Assembly (NCBI GenBank): GCA_946614205.1
Contig: CAMOGR010000216.1
Coordinates: 1-34,884 of the forward strand
Origin: an uncultured Bacteroidales bacterium
GTDB lineage: Bacteria; Bacteroidota; Bacteroidia; Bacteroidales; UBA932
DNA: 34,884 bases
Reading direction: 5' to 3'
Shown here piece after piece: positions 1-8,127 of this stretch. Numbering within the stretch: the stretch's first letter is position 1; each line of letters starts with the position of its first letter. A model generated the notes under the pieces. The model did no database searches, had not been told where the DNA came from, and saw only the letters and a list, made by a program, of their open reading frames with translations. The position numbers were made by a program, and so were the translations under genes.

Positions 1-312
1 CACGGCGGTATTGGCGGGGTCGACGGTGAAGTTGTCTATGGCGCCGGATATGGCGAGTCCGTCGTCAGGGGAGCTTCCCTTGTCTGCGTCGTCGGAGGCT
101 ATCTCCATGACGGCCACGTAGTTGTATGCTTCGCCCTCGCCCATGCGCATGCTTGCGTAAGCGGCGCTCACGGGGAGGAAGATGTTTTCTGTCTTGGTAT
201 AGTCAAGCCCGGTTGTGGGCATGGTGGCCTCGGTGCGGATGTCCAGGAATCCGGAGCAGCCGCCCAGCAGCAGCGCGGCCGCGAAGGCCGGGATAATCAA
301 ACTCTTGTTCAT
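1..312 (-). CDS. SusD/RagB-family outer-membrane lipoprotein, N-terminal part (cut by left window edge)
   Basis: The first 104 residues are visible and the gene runs off the left edge. It opens with a lipoprotein signal peptide whose lipobox LLGGC puts the lipidated cysteine at residue 19, followed by SGFLD, the usual start of a mature SusD protein. The downstream YNYVAVMEIASDDAD segment resembles the early helical part of SusD proteins. The start lies 3 bp after the SusC stop, the standard SusC-SusD order. By family knowledge it would be the surface lid of the SusC/D transporter, capturing oligosaccharides. The family call rests on position plus the N-terminus; the C-terminal SusD signature is outside the window. 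Confidence 0.85.
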   Translation of the reverse strand, partial: MNKSLIIPAFAAALLLGGCSGFLDIRTEATMPTTGLDYTKTENIFLPVSAAYASMRMGEGEAYNYVAVMEIASDDADKGSSPDDGLAISGAIDNFTVDPANTAV

Positions 313-315
313 ACC

Positions 316-3309
316 CTAAAAATTAATGTTAAGACCGGCGGTGTAGATTGCCTGCATCGGATACACGGAAGAGCCGTCGATGCCCGTCTCGGTGGGCGAG
401 CCGCCGATTTCCGTGGTGAAACCGTTGTAACCGAAGAGGCTCAGGGGCCTCTGGGCTGAGAGATAGGCGCGGATGCGTCCCGATCCGAACACGTTCCTGA
501 AGGTGTAACCCAGCTGAACGTTCTGGATGCGAAGCGCCGAACCGTCTTCCACGAAGAAGCTGTTGCTCTGGGCCATCAGGTTCTCCGTGAGGGCCTTGGG
601 CGAGGGGTAGGTGCTGCTCGGAGCGTCCACCCTCCATGCGTTCCGCCAGAATGCGTAGTCGTAGTTGCCGTCGGGGAACACCTGCTTGTTGATGCGCTTG
701 GCGTTGAAAATCTTGTTGCCGATGTTGGCGCTTACGACCATGGAGAAGTCGAAGCCTTTCCACTCTGCGCCCAGATTGAGTCCGAGCATGAGCCAGGGAA
801 GCGGCGAGCCGAGGTAGGTGCGGTCCTCTTCCTTGATAATCTTGTCGCCGCTGGTGTCGGCATACTTGAAGTATCCGGGAGCCGCCGTGGTCTGCGTGAC
901 TTCGCTCAGCAGCGCCTCGCGGTTGTCCTGATATATGCCTTCGACCTTGTATCCCCAGAATGCACCGATGGGGTATCCCACCTGGGTAAGCGTCGAGTAG
1001 GCGCCGTTTACCATGCCTCCAGGGATGTTGTCGCGTCCCTCCAGCGCAAGCACGCTGTTGTAGTTGAACGTGGCGTTGAATCCTATGTTGTAGTTGAACT
1101 GCTCCGCTATGCTGTCGGCCCATCTGAGCGAGAGCTCGGCACCGGCGTTGAGCACCTTTCCGTTGTTGGCGAGCAGTGTGGCCACTCCGCCGCCTGTCGC
1201 GATGGGCGCGTAGAAGACGACCCTGTCGGTAACGCGGTGGTACAGGTCCACTTCACCGCTCAGGCGGCTGCCGAGCATGGCGAAGTCGGCGCCGACGTTG
1301 GTTTCCGTGACCACCTCCCAGCGGAGATAGTTCTGGTAGACGGTCTGCGCTCCTATGCCGTCAGCGACGGTGTCGCCGAACACGGCGGAACTGGCGATGC
1401 CGGTGGTGCCGGTGATGCTGATGTCGTTGGCGGGCACGTTGTCATTGCCCAGCATGCCCCAGCTCGCCCTCAGCTTGAGGAAGTCGAAGGTGCGGTTTCC
1501 CTGCATCCAGGGTTCGTCGGAAATGTTCCATCCGAGTCCGATGGAAGGGAAGAAGCCCCACTTCTCCTGGTACTTGGAACTGCCGTCAGCGCGGAGGGTT
1601 ACGGTCGCAAGGTACTTGCCCTTGTAATTGTAGGTGCCGCGGGTGAAGAACGACACTCCGTTGTAACGGGAACCGCCGTCGGTAGCCTGCTGGTTCTTGT
1701 AGGAACCGTTCACCAGATAGAGCGACTGCAGGTCGAAGTCGGGGACGCTGCGGGCCGTTCCGGTAAGCCAGGCGTTGTACTGCATGCGCGTCGACTGTCC
1801 CAGCATGGCGCTGAAGGAGTGGTCGCCGACGGTGTCGCTGTAGGTGAGCGTATTGTCCAGAATCTGGTAGGTGCCGTAGCTGAAGGTCTTGCCGAGGCTC
1901 GAAATGCTGGTACCCTGAGAGCCGCCCACGAAGTGCTCGGGGGTGTAGGACTTGCCGTCGGAGAAGCTGAAATCGAGGTTGTAGGAGGTCTTGAACTTCA
2001 GTTTCTCAGGGATGATGGTGGCCTCGGCATAGGCGTTGAACACCGTCTTGAGCCCGTTGCTCCAGCTTCTGTTGTAGAAGGCGCTTGCCGCGGGGTTGCC
2101 GTAGGCGTTGGCGTAGCCGTAGCGCTGGGGGGAGTCGAAGGGCTCGGGGTAGGCGGCGGCGTTGGCCTCGTTGTACACGGGGTACACCGGAGGATTGACG
2201 AATGCCTGGTAGTAGACTCCGGAGTTGGCGTTGTTGGCGTCCCACTTGGAAACCACGGTGTTGAAGCCCACCTTGAGCCAGCTGGTCATGGTCTGGTCCA
2301 GGCGGGCGCGGAAGTTCAGGCGCCCGTAGTCGTTCTTGGTGTAATTCATGATGCCGTCCTGCCAGAAGTAGCTGAGTCCCACGCTGTAATTGGTCTTCTC
2401 AGTGCCTCCCGAGAGGTCGACTGAGTGGGAATGGGTGAATGCGGGATGCACCAGCGTCGCATACCAGTCGGTGTCGTAGCTGTAGTCCGACGCATTCTTG
2501 GGCGTGAAACCGGTGGTGCCGTCGAAGGCCAGGTTGTACAGTTCGACGTACTGGGCGGTGTTTGCCAGTTTCATGATGTTGGTGGGGACCTGCACTCCTG
2601 CGTAACCGTCGTAGGTCACGCGGGCGTGGCCGAGCTCACCCCTGCGGGTGGTGACGATGATTACGCCGTTGGCTGCGCGCACACCGTATATGGCTGCCGC
2701 CGACGCATCCTTGAGCACCGTAAGGGACTCTATGTCGCTGGAGGCCAGGAAGTCGATGTTGTCCATGAAGGCGCCGTCCACCACGTAAAGAGGGTTTGCG
2801 TAATTGCCGATGGAGCCCACGCCGCGGATTTTGACGGACGGGCCGGCGCCGGGTGCGCCGCTCTGGGTAATCTGCACGCCGCTCACCATGCCCTGGAGGG
2901 CGCTCATGGGATTGGCCGTAGCCTGTTTGGACAGCTCGTCACCCTTGACGTTCACGATGGGGGCGGTGAGGTCCCTTGCCTTCTGAGTGCCGTAGCCAAC
3001 TACGACTACCTCTTCCAGGAAGGTCTGGTCTTCGCCGAGCGTGACTGTGGCGGGGACTGCGGAAGCCTTGAAGCTCTGGCTTGCGTAGCCCATGCAGCTG
3101 ATTTCGATTGTGGCGTCGGGGCCCGAGACGGTGAGCATGTAATCGCCGTCCATGCCCGTGGAAGTGCCGTTCATGGTGCCGGCTTCCAGGACAGTGGCTC
3201 CGATTACCGGGCCCAGTTCGTCCACGACGACGCCCTTGACCTGGTAAGCCTGGCCGAATGCCGAGGCACACGCCAGCAGGGCGGCGGTAAGAATCAAAAA
3301 TTTTTTCAT
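316..3309 (-). CDS. SusC/RagA-family TonB-linked outer-membrane transporter (PUL 1)
   Basis: This 997-residue protein is a typical SusC. It has a signal peptide ending near FGQ (residue 20), a carboxypeptidase-regulatory-like beta domain (about 23-95), a TonB-box-like EEVVVVGYGTQK stretch (99-110), a plug domain with LYVVDGAF and VLKDASAAAIYG, and a long beta-barrel ending in NINF. It should import glucan oligosaccharides across the outer membrane with the adjacent SusD. An in-frame ATG 81 bases upstream is open, but I chose ATG 3307-3309. It gives a clean signal peptide and overlaps the preceding gene's TGA as ATGA, implying translational coupling with the GH144-type enzyme. Its stop is 3 bp before the SusD start. 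Confidence 0.95.
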   Translation of the reverse strand: MKKFLILTAALLACASAFGQAYQVKGVVVDELGPVIGATVLEAGTMNGTSTGMDGDYMLTVSGPDATIEISCMGYASQSFKASAVPATVTLGEDQTFLEEVVVVGYGTQKARDLTAPIVNVKGDELSKQATANPMSALQGMVSGVQITQSGAPGAGPSVKIRGVGSIGNYANPLYVVDGAFMDNIDFLASSDIESLTVLKDASAAAIYGVRAANGVIIVTTRRGELGHARVTYDGYAGVQVPTNIMKLANTAQYVELYNLAFDGTTGFTPKNASDYSYDTDWYATLVHPAFTHSHSVDLSGGTEKTNYSVGLSYFWQDGIMNYTKNDYGRLNFRARLDQTMTSWLKVGFNTVVSKWDANNANSGVYYQAFVNPPVYPVYNEANAAAYPEPFDSPQRYGYANAYGNPAASAFYNRSWSNGLKTVFNAYAEATIIPEKLKFKTSYNLDFSFSDGKSYTPEHFVGGSQGTSISSLGKTFSYGTYQILDNTLTYSDTVGDHSFSAMLGQSTRMQYNAWLTGTARSVPDFDLQSLYLVNGSYKNQQATDGGSRYNGVSFFTRGTYNYKGKYLATVTLRADGSSKYQEKWGFFPSIGLGWNISDEPWMQGNRTFDFLKLRASWGMLGNDNVPANDISITGTTGIASSAVFGDTVADGIGAQTVYQNYLRWEVVTETNVGADFAMLGSRLSGEVDLYHRVTDRVVFYAPIATGGGVATLLANNGKVLNAGAELSLRWADSIAEQFNYNIGFNATFNYNSVLALEGRDNIPGGMVNGAYSTLTQVGYPIGAFWGYKVEGIYQDNREALLSEVTQTTAAPGYFKYADTSGDKIIKEEDRTYLGSPLPWLMLGLNLGAEWKGFDFSMVVSANIGNKIFNAKRINKQVFPDGNYDYAFWRNAWRVDAPSSTYPSPKALTENLMAQSNSFFVEDGSALRIQNVQLGYTFRNVFGSGRIRAYLSAQRPLSLFGYNGFTTEIGGSPTETGIDGSSVYPMQAIYTAGLNINF

Positions 3310-4637
3310 ATCGATTGTTTGTTGTCGTAATAGAATCCGAGTTTCTTGAGGCCGGGGAGGATTTCCGGGCTGCTCATGAAGAGCTTCCACAGCAGGGCGC
3401 TGCGATAGTTCTCTATCATCACAGCTTCAGGCCCCTGGTCGATGGCGAGGTAATGGTCTATGACAGGGCTCTCGCATCCCGGGTTGTAGGCGTCGTAGAA
3501 GCCGTAGGGCCCGAACATGTCCGTGTCGTAGAACAGGTAGCCCATGAGCTTGCGGGACTCGTCGGGAGTATAGACAATGGAACTGATTGCTGCAGTGGGA
3601 GATACGGTGCCGTTGTCGTCCTGTGTTCCCGGATGGTGCGAGCAGTAGCCTACATAGGGGTCGTCCGATGAGGTGAAGCCCCATAGGTTCTCGCCGTAGC
3701 CCTTGTGGCCCCGGGGATTGGCCTTGGCGTACTCCTGGTGGATGCGGGTGTGGGCCGTGTTGCGCTCGAAATAGTCGCAGTAGGCGTCATTCAGGCCCCT
3801 CGGGTCAAGTCCGAGGAAGGAGTAATGGCAGAAGAAGAGCGGCCCTCCGAGTTCCATTCCGAGAGGCAGCTTTATGCCGTAGTATTCCTTGCCGTTGTAG
3901 TAATAGTCTGATTTCTTGTAGCAGGCCTCGTAAACTTCGGGTCTGATGGGATGGGTGGGGGAGGATGCCGCGAGCACGTAGGTAATCAGGGTTTCATCGT
4001 ATCCCTTTATGCGGTGGTTCATCTTCCATCCGTAATTCTTGGACCAGTGCCAGTAAAGGGAGTCTGTCCCACGGGTGTACCAGTCCCATTCCACTTCCTT
4101 CCAGAGGGCGTCGCAGCGCCTTGCGAGGACCGTGTCCTTGTCGGCGAGCCACTGGCGGGCAGTGAGCAGGCCCTGCACCATGAAAGCCGTTTCCACAAGG
4201 TCGCCGCCATCATCGAATTCGCTGAAACTGAACGGTTTGCCCGAATCGGCATCGTACCAGTGGGCCCATGCGCCGTGGAAGCGTTCAAGCTTCTCCAGGC
4301 TGCCGACCATCTTGCCGATGCGTTCGATGCCCTCAGCTTTCGGGTAATAGCCCCGTTCCGCCCCGGCGATGACTGCCATCATGCCGAAACCGGAGCCCCC
4401 TGTGGTCACTATGTTGCCGTTGCGGTCGTTGTTCCGCTCGCGTGCGAGGCCGGTCGCAGGGTCGGCGAATTCGGTGAAATACTTTATCGTGCAGCGCTCG
4501 ACAGTATCGAGCAGCGCCTCATCGCTGAGCATCTGCCTGGGCGCCCTCGGGCCGCAGGACACCAGCAGCACTGCGAAGGCAAGCAGCAGGCCGGTGGCCT
4601 TCATGGAGAAATTAATCGAAGTCGTAACTTTATTCAT
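3306..4637 (-). CDS. GH144-type (PF10091 glycoamylase-like) glucanase lipoprotein
   Basis: A 443-residue lipoprotein with lipobox LLVSC (Cys28) and a single alpha/alpha-barrel glycoamylase-like domain (about 40-435). Recognisable family blocks are GGSGFGMMAVIAGAERG (80-96), FDDGGDLVETAFMVQGLL (141-158), GYDETLITYVLAASSP (212-227) and, further on, ENLWGFTSSD and FGPYGFYDAYNP. The acidic residues in the second and third blocks are the probable catalytic ones. Characterised GH144 enzymes cut beta-1,2-glucan or release sophorose, so that is the likely substrate; PF10091 also holds uncharacterised members. ATG at 4604 (MKATGLLL) is an alternative start that keeps the lipobox. The stop overlaps the SusC start by ATGA, and the GH3 gene lies 108 bp upstream in the same direction. 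Confidence 0.85.
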   Translation of the reverse strand: MNKVTTSINFSMKATGLLLAFAVLLVSCGPRAPRQMLSDEALLDTVERCTIKYFTEFADPATGLARERNNDRNGNIVTTGGSGFGMMAVIAGAERGYYPKAEGIERIGKMVGSLEKLERFHGAWAHWYDADSGKPFSFSEFDDGGDLVETAFMVQGLLTARQWLADKDTVLARRCDALWKEVEWDWYTRGTDSLYWHWSKNYGWKMNHRIKGYDETLITYVLAASSPTHPIRPEVYEACYKKSDYYYNGKEYYGIKLPLGMELGGPLFFCHYSFLGLDPRGLNDAYCDYFERNTAHTRIHQEYAKANPRGHKGYGENLWGFTSSDDPYVGYCSHHPGTQDDNGTVSPTAAISSIVYTPDESRKLMGYLFYDTDMFGPYGFYDAYNPGCESPVIDHYLAIDQGPEAVMIENYRSALLWKLFMSSPEILPGLKKLGFYYDNKQSI

Positions 4638-4745
4638 GGTGCCGTGAAATGTAAGTCATTGGTTGTTATTGCGTTGCTGAAAAACGTCCCGGACGATTCA
4701 CCCGGACGATTTTTTATAAGATGTTATCAATCAGCTTGTTGCATT
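4638..4745. other. Intergenic region between GH3 and GH144-type genes
   Basis: This 108 bp spacer is the only sizeable gap inside PUL 1 and is AT-richer than its surroundings. It contains a direct repeat of CCCGGACGATT at 4688-4698 and 4701-4711, followed by a T run on the plus strand. A short CGTCC/GGACG hairpin is possible within the first copy, but there is no convincing intrinsic terminator on the transcribed (minus) strand. No clean TAnnTTTG box was found; TACATTTC just before the GH144 start is a near miss. It may be an mRNA-processing or internal-regulation spacer; function unknown. Confidence 0.4.
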
Positions 4746-6965
4746 TCACGCTCCTACGTAACTGAACGGAACTTCGCGAACGTTATCGGAACTTCCGCCG
4801 ATGAACAGCACGAAGTCGCCGCTCTCGGGGCCCCAGCTCATATCCTGGCGGTAGAAGGACAGGGTCTCCGCGTCAATCGTGAAGCTCACTTCCGCAGATT
4901 CGCCGGGGCCGAGGGTCACGCGTTCGAAGCCCTTGAGCTGCTTGACGGGACGTGTGACGCTGCCGACGCAGTCGCGGATGTACAGTTGCACGGTCTCGGT
5001 GCCCTCGCGGTTTCCGTTGTTGAGCACGCTTACCGTGGCGGTGATGGAGCCGCTGCCGGAGAAGCTCTCAGCCGAGAGGTGAATCTTTGAATAGACGAAT
5101 TCGGTATAGCTCAGGCCGTAGCCGAATGCGAACAGGGGCTCGTTGGGGACATCCAGATAACGGGACTCGTATTTGGCCTCGGGGTGGATGTACGGGCGGC
5201 CGGTATTCTTGGCATAATGATAAATTGGCACCTGCCCAAGGTTCCTGGGGAAGGTGACGCTGAGTTTGCCGCTGGGATTGACGTCGCCGAAAAGCACGTC
5301 TGCCACCGCGTAGCCTCCCATCGTGCCGGGGTACCATGCTTCCAGCAGCGCTCCGGCCACTTCGTTTTCGCGGCTCAGGTCGAGCGGACGGCCGTTCAGG
5401 AGCACCACGGCGACCCTTTTGCCGGCTGCCGCAAGCTTTTCGAGCAGCTCTGTCTGCACGCCGGGTACGCGGATGTCGGAGCGGGACGCGGCCTCTCCGG
5501 ACCACATGCAATCTTCACCGATGACGAGAACAACCTGCTCTGCGCTGCGGGCCGCCGACAGTGCGGAGGCGAATCCGCTGCGGTCTTCGCCCGTCTCACT
5601 GCAGCCTTCGGCATATACCACGGGTGCCGCTTCACTTATTGCGTCGAGTATGCTCGCGGGGACGGACTGCACCTCGCCCGCGCCTCTCCATGAGCCGAGC
5701 AAATCGTCCTTGGAGGCTGCCAGGGCCCCGATTACGGCGGTCTTCCTGCCTTTCTTCAGCGGAAGAACTCCGTCGTTTTTCAGGAGAACCATGGACTGTG
5801 CCGCTATTTTGCGGGCAGCGGCTTTGCTCTCAGGGGTGAGGGTTTCGGAGGCCTCACGCTCGGGGGAGCAGTATTTGAACGGGTCGTCGAACAGGCCCAG
5901 GCGGGCCTTGACCGTAAGTATGCGGCGTACGGCTTCATCAAGGGTGCTCTCGGCGACTGCGCCGCTGCGCACCAGGGCAGTCATGTATTCCATGTACGAG
6001 GCTCCCTGCATGTCCATGTCGAGCCCTGCGTTCATGGCGAGGCGGCCGGCGTCTTCAACGTCCTTTGCATATCCGTGCATCACCATTTCGTTGATGCCGG
6101 TGTAGTCGGACACCACGAAGCCCTGGAAGCCCCATTCGTCTCTCAGTATGTCCTGGAGAAGGTGCCTGTTGGCAGTGGCCGGCACGCCGTCAAGTTCGTT
6201 GAATGAGGCCATCACGCTGAGGGCTCCGGCGTCGACGGCTGCCTTGTACGGCGGCAGGTAGAACTCCCTGAGCCAGCGCTCCGACATGTCTACGGTGTTG
6301 TAGTCGCGTCCCGCCTGGGGAGCGCCGTAGGCTGCATAATGCTTGACGCAGGCGAGCATGGTGTTGTCGGCCGCAAGGTCTTCGCCCTGATAGCCCCTGG
6401 TCATCGCCGCGGCGATCAGGCTTCCCAGATACGGGTCCTCGCCCGCACCCTCGCTGATACGGCCCCAGCGCGGTTCGACGCTGATGTCGCACATGGGTGA
6501 ATAGGTCCAGTGGAGGCCTGCTGCGGAGGCCTCCTGTGCCGCTATCCGTGCGCTCTGCCCGATGGCTTCAGGGTCCCAGGTGCAGGACATGCCCAGATTA
6601 ATGGGGAAAATCGTGCGGAAGCCGTGGATTACGTCGTAGCCGAACAGCAGGGGGATGCCGAGCCGGGTTTCGTTCACTGCGATTTCCTGCAGCTTGCGGG
6701 TATATTCGGCCGTGTAGGCGTTGAATATGTTGCCGCAGCGGCCGGCGCGTATGTCTTCGATGTAGCCGTCGCGTATGCTCGGACCGGTGACTGTCCAGTC
6801 GGAAGTGAGCAGGACGGTCTGTCCGACCTTCTCCTCGAGCGTCATGACCTTGAGGAGTGAATCTACTATGGGATAGCTTGTCCGGGCTGCCTTGGGAGCC
6901 TGATTGGTGCAGGAAGCGGCTGCCAGAAGGGCTGCCGATGCGATTGCGAATAGGGCCTTTTTCAT
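4746..6965 (-). CDS. bglX: GH3 beta-glucosidase, BglX-like lipoprotein
   Basis: A 739-residue GH3 enzyme of normal length. It carries a lipoprotein signal (AAASC, Cys19), the N-terminal barrel (about 35-350) with KHYAAYGAPQAGRDYN at 208-223, and nucleophile Asp287 in VVSDYTG. The second alpha/beta domain (about 390-610) contains SGEAASRSD, where Glu491 is the probable acid/base, and a fibronectin-III-like C-terminal domain follows (about 655-735). It would release glucose from the non-reducing ends of beta-gluco-oligosaccharides, probably in the periplasm. Some Bacteroides GH3 enzymes of this type prefer sophorose, which fits the neighbouring GH144-type gene. It is the first gene of the leftward PUL 1 operon and has its own -7 box at 6990-6997. 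Confidence 0.93.
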   Translation of the reverse strand: MKKALFAIASAALLAAASCTNQAPKAARTSYPIVDSLLKVMTLEEKVGQTVLLTSDWTVTGPSIRDGYIEDIRAGRCGNIFNAYTAEYTRKLQEIAVNETRLGIPLLFGYDVIHGFRTIFPINLGMSCTWDPEAIGQSARIAAQEASAAGLHWTYSPMCDISVEPRWGRISEGAGEDPYLGSLIAAAMTRGYQGEDLAADNTMLACVKHYAAYGAPQAGRDYNTVDMSERWLREFYLPPYKAAVDAGALSVMASFNELDGVPATANRHLLQDILRDEWGFQGFVVSDYTGINEMVMHGYAKDVEDAGRLAMNAGLDMDMQGASYMEYMTALVRSGAVAESTLDEAVRRILTVKARLGLFDDPFKYCSPEREASETLTPESKAAARKIAAQSMVLLKNDGVLPLKKGRKTAVIGALAASKDDLLGSWRGAGEVQSVPASILDAISEAAPVVYAEGCSETGEDRSGFASALSAARSAEQVVLVIGEDCMWSGEAASRSDIRVPGVQTELLEKLAAAGKRVAVVLLNGRPLDLSRENEVAGALLEAWYPGTMGGYAVADVLFGDVNPSGKLSVTFPRNLGQVPIYHYAKNTGRPYIHPEAKYESRYLDVPNEPLFAFGYGLSYTEFVYSKIHLSAESFSGSGSITATVSVLNNGNREGTETVQLYIRDCVGSVTRPVKQLKGFERVTLGPGESAEVSFTIDAETLSFYRQDMSWGPESGDFVLFIGGSSDNVREVPFSYVGA

Positions 6966-6989
6966 TTTAGTATCTTATGGTTGCGGGCC

Positions 6990-6997
6990 CAAAGATA
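6990..6997 (-). promoter_or_regulatory. Bacteroidetes -7 promoter box (TATCTTTG) of PUL 1
   Basis: A perfect TAnnTTTG match on the minus strand, 24 nt before the GH3 start and directly abutting the stop codon of the upstream CNNM gene. No TTG at the expected -33 spacing was seen. It would drive the GH3-GH144-SusC-SusD operon. Confidence 0.55.
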
Positions 6998-8074
6998 CTA
7001 CATTTTTTCAATTGTTTCTGCTGGTTTCGGCTTGATGGCCTTGCGGGCGGCCGCAGTGCGCTTCTTCCAGCGCTCCATGGCGAGTTCCTGCATGTCGCGG
7101 ACCTCGTCCCTCTCGTCCACGATTTCGTTGCCCAGGATGGTCTCGATGACGTCTTCAAGAGTGAGGATTCCCTGGAAGGAGCCGTACTCGTCGATTATGA
7201 CGCTTATCTGCTCGTCCTTGCTTATCATTTCGTCCCAGATGACATCCAGGGTGGTTTCTTCGGTGAAAGAAGCGATTTCGCGGCGTATGTCGCCCAGCGT
7301 AACGTCGTCCTTGTCTTCCGCAATGAGCTGCAGGGCCTCCATGCGGAGGATGTAGCCGGTGATGTATTCGTCGTTGTCGGCAAAGACGGGGATGCGGCTG
7401 TGGTGCAGGAAGCGCTTGTCTTTGTAGAAGCGCTTGAGGGTCATGGACTCCGGCGCGATGGCGGCTACCACGCGCGGCGTCATGGCGTCGGCGGCGCTCA
7501 TCTCGTCCAGGGAAATGATGTTCTGAATCACTTCGTTCTCGTCTTCGTCGAGTTCTCCGGATTCCTCTGCCACGTCGGCAAGTGCGCTCACCTCCTCGCG
7601 CGAGACGGTGGTGTCGGCTTCCTTGGGCGTAATGAGCTTCTGGAACCAGACGACGCACACTACGACAGGGTATAGTATGTAGATAAGCCCCTGGATGGTG
7701 TAGGCTGCGAATCCGGTGAGGCTGCGCCAGCGGGTGGTGCCTATGTTCTTGGGGATTATCTCCGAGAAGACGAGGATGAGAATGGTGGTGATGACGCTCA
7801 CGAGCCCGAACCACTGCGAGCCGAATACCAGAGTAGCCTGACGGCCGACGCCGGCGGCGCCTATAGTGTTGGCTATTGTGTTGAGGCTGAGTATGGCGGC
7901 CAGCGGCCGGGATGTGTCGGTCTTGAACTTCCGCAGCAGCGAGGCCGGCTTGTAGCCTTCCTCCTCGCGCATCGTGATGTACGATATGGGGGTGCTCATG
8001 AGCGTGGCCTCCAGCACGGAGCAGAGGAACGAGATGAGCATGGCGCCCAGAAGGAATGCAAGCAGCAGAGTCAT
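6998..8074 (-). CDS. CNNM (DUF21) plus CBS-pair membrane protein, short hemolysin-C-like form
   Basis: This 358-residue protein starts with a DUF21/CNNM transmembrane domain (about 1-160) that includes SEIIPKNIG. A CBS-pair region follows (about 190-325), recognised by MTPRVV, HSRIPVF and the family block DEYGSFQGILTLEDVIETILGNEI, ending in a short basic tail. CNNM/CorB-type proteins take part in divalent-cation (Mg2+) efflux, so that is the probable role. The CorC/HlyC domain that ends the longer family members is absent; the tail after the CBS pair is only about 45 residues. The frame is open to a TTG at 8084-8086, but that codon sits inside the -7 box TAACTTTG, so I chose ATG 8072-8074. 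Confidence 0.85.
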   Translation of the reverse strand: MTLLLAFLLGAMLISFLCSVLEATLMSTPISYITMREEEGYKPASLLRKFKTDTSRPLAAILSLNTIANTIGAAGVGRQATLVFGSQWFGLVSVITTILILVFSEIIPKNIGTTRWRSLTGFAAYTIQGLIYILYPVVVCVVWFQKLITPKEADTTVSREEVSALADVAEESGELDEDENEVIQNIISLDEMSAADAMTPRVVAAIAPESMTLKRFYKDKRFLHHSRIPVFADNDEYITGYILRMEALQLIAEDKDDVTLGDIRREIASFTEETTLDVIWDEMISKDEQISVIIDEYGSFQGILTLEDVIETILGNEIVDERDEVRDMQELAMERWKKRTAAARKAIKPKPAETIEKM

Positions 8075-8083
8075 AACAAGCCG

Positions 8084-8091
8084 CAAAGTTA
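8084..8091 (-). promoter_or_regulatory. -7 promoter box (TAACTTTG) of the CNNM gene
   Basis: A perfect TAnnTTTG match on the minus strand with 9 nt between the box and the ATG, implying an extremely short 5' leader. It lies back to back with the opposing box at 8104-8111, 12 bp away. Confidence 0.55.
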
Positions 8092-8103
8092 AGAAAATTA
8101 TTG

Positions 8104-8111
8104 TATCTTTC
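8104..8111 (+). promoter_or_regulatory. -7-like promoter box (TATCTTTC) of the PlsC-like gene
   Basis: Matches TAnnTTTG except for the final base. It lies 16 nt before the ATG at 8128 and is paired back to back with the CNNM promoter. It overlaps the first codons of the longer open frame that begins with TTG at 8101, which argues against that start. Confidence 0.4.
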
Positions 8112-8127
8112 GGGAAATTCTGAACTT

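Noticed and set aside
4644..4750. Inverted repeat CGTGAAATG / CATTTCACG flanking the GH3-GH144 spacer
   Set aside because: The arms are about 90 bp apart and one overlaps the GH3 stop. With no T-run or compact stem it is more likely chance than a terminator or operator.
8075..8086. TTG-extended start of the CNNM gene (and similar extensions of the PlsC-like, GTPase and preA genes)
   Set aside because: The extra codons lie inside, next to or upstream of the -7 promoter boxes, while an ATG sits just downstream; the ATG starts are more plausible.
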